This document shows, piece after piece, positions 59,929 through 64,000 of a DNA stretch of 64,000 nucleotides. The stretch's first letter is position 1; the number at the start of each line of letters is the position of its first letter. The notes under the pieces were generated by a model. The model ran no database searches and was not told the origin of the DNA. It saw nothing but the letters and a program-made list of their open reading frames with translations. A program made the position numbers and the translations under genes. This DNA comes from Hyaloperonospora brassicae (lineage: Eukaryota > Oomycota > Peronosporomycetes > Peronosporales > Peronosporaceae), in contig CANTFL010001075.1 of the NCBI GenBank assembly GCA_947650285.1, forward strand, positions 1 through 64,000, written 5' to 3'.

Positions 59929-61077
59929 CTACGTGCACATGGGCGCCACGTTGGGACTCGACAAAAGCAGCTCAGCTGATCCAGCGGAACTGGGCGTTGG
60001 CTCACTTGGCACTGCAAGTGGGACCGCGACAGGTCGCTCCATCTCAATGGCCGCACGAGCGATCGTACCCGTTGACGGCGGACTGGGAGCATTGGCACCT
60101 CGCGCAGTTGCGACCTCTCTGGTCGCTGGTGCACTTGGCCTGTGCACGGTCGAAGACCGTCCAGCCGCCGATCCCTTCGGATCCGTTGACGCAACGTCGA
60201 GCTCTTTTGCCTCGTCGTGAGCCGCAGAAAAGCGCACGCCGCTGCCGCCGTGCACAATGTCGTTGATGTAGTCCCGCACGGCCGACACGCGCGTGTAGAC
60301 GCCCGAGTTGGCCCCGCACTTGCCGCCCCAACTCACGACTCCAACGAGCTTACCATTCGCGATCAAGGGACCGCCCGAGTCGCCATTGCACGAGTCTTGT
60401 CCTTGTCCATTGCCTGCACACAGCATCGTGTCCGTGATGCGGTCCTTGTACTGTTTGCTGCACTCGTCAGTCGACACAATGTGGACGTCGACTTCCTCGA
60501 GCATCAAGCTCTGCGAGCCATTCTCCGTGATGCCCCACCCTCGGACCGTCGCCACTGTGCCAACTTTGTTGTCAGAGCCGTCGGCGGCGGCCAACCCAAT
60601 GGCTGCGACTGCGACTGGCTTCTCGAGCTTGAGCACGCCAACGTCGTACAAGTGGGCGGACTTGTTGTACAACGGGTGGCGGTATCCCTCTACGACTTTG
60701 ACCTGCTGGCCTCCGTCTGCTCCTTTGGCGAAAGCTGAGCCGATTGACGCATAGATCATCGACTCGTCCGTCTTGACACAGTGCCCAGCCGTGACGACAA
60801 ACTGGGACGCAATGAGTGTCCCGCCGCAAAAGGTATTGGCATCAGCTTTGCCCTTGCGCAGACTCACGATGAACGGCAGCTGCGACGCATCGGCCTCTGC
60901 GCCGCCAAAGATGCGCGTCTCTTCGCTGATCGTCAGGCCAGTGCTTTCGTTGTCAAGGGCTGCGTCGCCCAGCACCAACGAGCCATTGGTCTCCACAAGT
61001 GCAGTGCCTCGGGCACAAGTAGCTGCTACGAGCACAGATGCTATAACACGGACACGACTAGATACAGTGAACTTCAT
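59929..61077 (-). CDS. Secreted trypsin-like serine protease (SP4)
   Basis: A single exon of 382 residues starts at the ATG at 61077. Signal peptide (about 1-25), propeptide, activation site R55-IFGG. The triad H99 (VTAGHC), D145 (YDVGVL) and S234 (GDSGGP) and S1 Asp D228 are intact, so an active trypsin is expected. Its C-terminal extension of about 100 residues is Ala/Ser/Pro/Thr-rich, unlike the acidic tails of SP1 and SP3. The core shares AADGSDN, HLYDVG and CAG..G..DSCNGDSGGP with its neighbours, so the array arose by tandem duplication with divergent tails. Confidence 0.9.
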   Translation of the reverse strand: MKFTVSSRVRVIASVLVAATCARGTALVETNGSLVLGDAALDNESTGLTISEETRIFGGAEADASQLPFIVSLRKGKADANTFCGGTLIASQFVVTAGHCVKTDESMIYASIGSAFAKGADGGQQVKVVEGYRHPLYNKSAHLYDVGVLKLEKPVAVAAIGLAAADGSDNKVGTVATVRGWGITENGSQSLMLEEVDVHIVSTDECSKQYKDRITDTMLCAGNGQGQDSCNGDSGGPLIANGKLVGVVSWGGKCGANSGVYTRVSAVRDYINDIVHGGSGVRFSAAHDEAKELDVASTDPKGSAAGRSSTVHRPSAPATREVATARGANAPSPPSTGTIARAAIEMERPVAVPLAVPSEPTPSSAGSAELLLSSPNVAPMCT

Positions 61078-62645
61078 GGCAGACAATGGAGACGCGGAGA
61101 GCGACCTATGCGCTCAACTACAAGAGGAAAACTGACGTGTGTGTCCGTGTGTGTGTGTGTCGGACGAGGAAGCACTGTCTAGTCAAACACAAGACGTCAC
61201 GACTACGGCAGAAAAGTCTCGAGTTGGGAGAGAAGAGCACGAGCGTCTGACACGATTGCCACCGCGCGCAAGCAACAGCGCTCCACAGCCTTTTTTTCGG
61301 TGCTCCTGCTGCTGCTGCTACCTACGACGACGACGAGAAGATTACCATTTCCGACAAGACAAGGGCGACGGGTAAGAGTGTACATGTGGCGGTGCTACGA
61401 TAGTAACACAACTGCACCAGTTGCCGCTTCAACTCAATCCAGCAGTAGTTGTTTGCTGGTCTCGGTATGGATTGACTTGGAGGACAAAACACACGGAGGA
61501 CGTGACCAACAAACATTACACTGCGCGCATCGACACATTGGCCATCTCTTTTTCTTGCGCGCGATACTGTCGACGACGTCAGCTGGGCGACTGTTTACAA
61601 TCGAGAGAGAGATGGAGAGAGATGGAGAGATGGAGAGAGAGATGGAGAGAGAGACTTCACGATGGTCGATTCACACATGATTGTGTACAAGATGTCGCAA
61701 CACCTCTTCGCTAGGAAAATAGTGTCGGACTCGGTAGCTCGTCGTGGTAAAACGTCTGTAGAGAAACCGAAATGCCTCTTCACTTTGAGAGGCAAGAGGT
61801 CATGCAGACGTGTTTCAGTGCTCCGAACATGACTGTGTCGGGACTCTGATGTGCCACCAGACTTCGATCCCCCTGAGACGCTTTATTGTGCCATGGTCTA
61901 CCCTTCACAGAGTCATTGTCGAGAGAAATGTCGTGACCGTACGTTGACACAAGATGATGCACAAGGTCCTACAAACTCCGGAGCTAGAACGAAAGCGCCC
62001 GAGCTGCAAACCCGTTGTATATGACCGTGAGTCAATAGGTCGCGCGAAACAGGCATGCAAAAGCGCCCCGGGGACGACTGTGTCTAGTCTCCGTTGTCCG
62101 CGCTTGGCTAACGCTGTGAGTTGCCGTCCACAAAGCACAGAAACGCGTGAAACAATTTGCGAAGCTGATGCTCGCCCTCCTTGAAAGACTGCGTCGGTCT
62201 GCTTACCCCCACAAGGGAGTGAGACAAATGCTGGTCGTAACCAACCAAAGACGATTTTACACCCTGACGCTCGCGTTTTAGCCGTCCTGGAAATGGTATG
62301 TAGCTATTGCCGCGACATACGAAGGTCTAGTTATTCACACGTTTGGGACAGCGTCCAGCACTAAACGTCTGCGCATGCCGTTTTCCGTGCAAAGAGGAAG
62401 TGACCGATACGTTTACCCTAAAGAGAGTCGCTGTCGACTGAAAAAAGGTCCGCAAAGGACATTGGAGCAGACGGGCGCTTAAGAGGAACAGCTGGTGCGT
62501 GTCGATCATGTCGCACCCCTCGACGCGTCACGACGACGACCAATGATGGACGGACCGCTCCTTTTTGTGGTGTACGTCACACAACGAACCACTTTGCTGG
62601 TACATTTCGCGACCCCGGTCAACTTGTCCTCTCTGTGGTCAGGTC
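61078..62645. other. Divergent intergenic region, SP4 / M3 peptidase
   Basis: No gene recognised. Holds a (GT)n tract at about 61136-61160, a GAGAGATG-type repeat at about 61603-61653, and a small stem TGCCTCT/AGAGGCA at 61773-61794. The upstream part of the open frame entering 62646 lacks conservation and is taken as leader. Confidence 0.6.
61603..61653. repeat. GAGAGATG-type microsatellite
   Basis: Irregular alternation of GAGAGA and TGGAGA units over about 50 bp upstream of SP4. Confidence 0.85.
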
Positions 62646-64000
62646 ATGCTGCTGCGCTGCGTCCGTCCTCTGCGTACGCGCGCCACGTCCCACCGTCGCC
62701 ACTTGCAACCAGTGCGTGCGCATGCATCTGATTCCAATGCGTGCTCGCCCAATGCGCTCGAAATGTGCGTTCGCGAGCGTCAATTGCCTCCTTTTGAGCG
62801 GCTAAAACTGCAAGAGATCGAGCCAGCCGTCAAACAGGCAGCCGCAAAGTACACGCAGACGCTGCAGGAGCTGGAGAAGGAACTCGCAGAGCGTATTGAC
62901 AGGAAAAACGTGCAGTTTGGTCATGTGGTGGACCCGCTCGAGGTCATGGGCGATGCGCTGGGACGCATGTGGGGCGTGGTGGGCCACCTCATGAGTGTGC
63001 GCAACTCGGACGAGCTGCGTGCTGTGCACGACGAGCTACAGGAACTAGTGATCCAGACAGTGACAGAGACGTCGCAAAGCAAGACGCTCTATGAAGCGTT
63101 TGTTGCAGTACGCGAGGGCAGCGAGTGGAGCTCGCTCGCGCGAGCGCAGCAGCGTGTGATCGAGCTGCGATTGAGAAGCGCTGTGCTGAGTGGAGTTGGT
63201 CTTGATGGTGACGAGAAAGAGACGTTCAACAAGCTGAAGCTGCGTGCAGCTGAGTTGGTGAGTAGCAGAGGAGTTGTGGCATATATTGGGGTGCCTCGAT
63301 CGATCGTGGTGGCCGTGACTAGTGCTAGGTGCTGATGAATTATCTTTTATCGCGTTGTTGCGGTTGCTCGTTGTTTGGACAGAGCACGGAGTTTGCGTCA
63401 AATCTGCTCGACGCGACGAAAGCGTATGCATTGACGTTGACGAACAAGGACGATTTAGAGGGATTGCCGTCTTCGCTACTGCAAATGTTTGCTCAGAGAG
63501 CGCGTGACGAGGGCCACTTGGATGCTACACCTGAAAACGGACCGTGGCGTGTAACGCTTGATCCGCCGTCGTACGTGCAGTTCATGAAGTATGCAGCAAA
63601 GCGTTCATTGCGCGAACAGCTGTATCGTGCGTCCGCTACTCGTGCGAGTGGTGGCTCGTTCGATAACGAAGGCATCATCGTTGAGTTGCTAGAAATCCGT
63701 CAGCAGATTGCCAATCTTCTTGGATTTAGCTCATTTGCGGAAGTGAGCATCTCGAAGAAAATGGCGCCTAGTGTCGAAGAAGTCGAGAAGATGCACCACG
63801 ATCTGCGCAATAAGTGCGTCGATTTGGCCCGCGAAGAAGTGGAAGCTGTGACTGAGTATGCAAAGCAGCACGGACAGACGGAGCCTCTTGAGCCTTGGGA
63901 TCTTGGCTATTGGTACGTGCGTTCACCGCACGCATTGTAGCGTCGAACGTAGCTCTTGCTGATCGTGCTCCTCACACGCATGCGTGGTACAGGTCTGAAC
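62646..64000 (+). CDS. M3 family oligopeptidase (oligopeptidase A / thimet type), 5' part
   Basis: Exons 62646-63257 and 63383-63912, and the first bases of a third at 63993-64000; the window cuts the gene. M3 metallopeptidases digest short peptides, including cleaved presequences in mitochondria. The start MLLRCVRPLRTRATSHRRHL is rich in Arg with no acidic residue, a good mitochondrial presequence. Family landmarks are the N-terminal helical region (FGHVVDPLEVMGDALGRMWG, VGHLMSVRNSDELRAVHDEL), LSTEFASNLLDATKAYALTL across intron 1, and ELLEIRQQIANLLGFSSFAE. The zinc HEFGH motif would lie beyond the window. Introns are 125 and 80 bp. The second junction rebuilds GYWSE, as in the family. The start is the ATG at 62646; the frame is open upstream but not family-like. 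Confidence 0.9.

Noticed and set aside
1..64000. tRNA genes and CRISPR arrays
   Set aside because: No complete T-loop/anticodon arrangement was seen, and the short repeats lack regular unique spacers.

Overview
The window looks like nuclear DNA of an oomycete (Phytophthora or downy-mildew type). Evidence: compact genes, short GT-AG introns (mostly 60-130 bp) with GTACGT, GTAAGT or GTGCGT donors, an oomycete-like initiator before one gene, and a cluster of secreted trypsin-like proteins that includes a catalytically dead member like the glucanase inhibitor proteins of Phytophthora. Species cannot be fixed. Splice sites were chosen by eye from consensus, reading phase and protein-family continuity. 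No transcript evidence was available.

Layout. 1-8.7 kb is gene-poor, degenerate, partly AT-rich DNA with short tandem repeats. 8.8-12.4 kb holds an acid-sphingomyelinase-like phosphodiesterase, peptidyl-tRNA hydrolase 2 and an ABM-domain protein. 12.4-22.3 kb is decayed DNA around one intact gene, an HTH plus uracil-phosphoribosyltransferase fusion; it contains clear pseudogene relics of the neighbouring ABM and phosphodiesterase genes. 22.3-50.9 kb is dense housekeeping DNA: a second phosphodiesterase, ribosomal protein L23a/uL23, striatin, a 4422-residue VPS13, an ABCB6/HMT1-type ABC half-transporter and an RME-8/GRV2-like endosomal protein without a J domain. 51.2-61.1 kb is a same-strand array of four chymotrypsin-fold secreted proteins separated by microsatellite-rich spacers. 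The right edge carries the 5' part of a mitochondrial-type M3 oligopeptidase gene.

How the genes relate. VPS13, the RME-8-like protein, striatin (STRIPAK scaffold) and the ABC transporter are cell-biology genes: lipid transfer, endosomal sorting, signalling and organelle transport. The two phosphodiesterases and the protease array are secreted or surface proteins, and both families have been duplicated and altered locally. One phosphodiesterase has an in-frame stop just before its membrane anchor. One protease has lost both its nucleophile and its S1 aspartate. Two others have acquired unusual acidic tails. No mobile element, CRISPR array, rRNA or tRNA could be supported.
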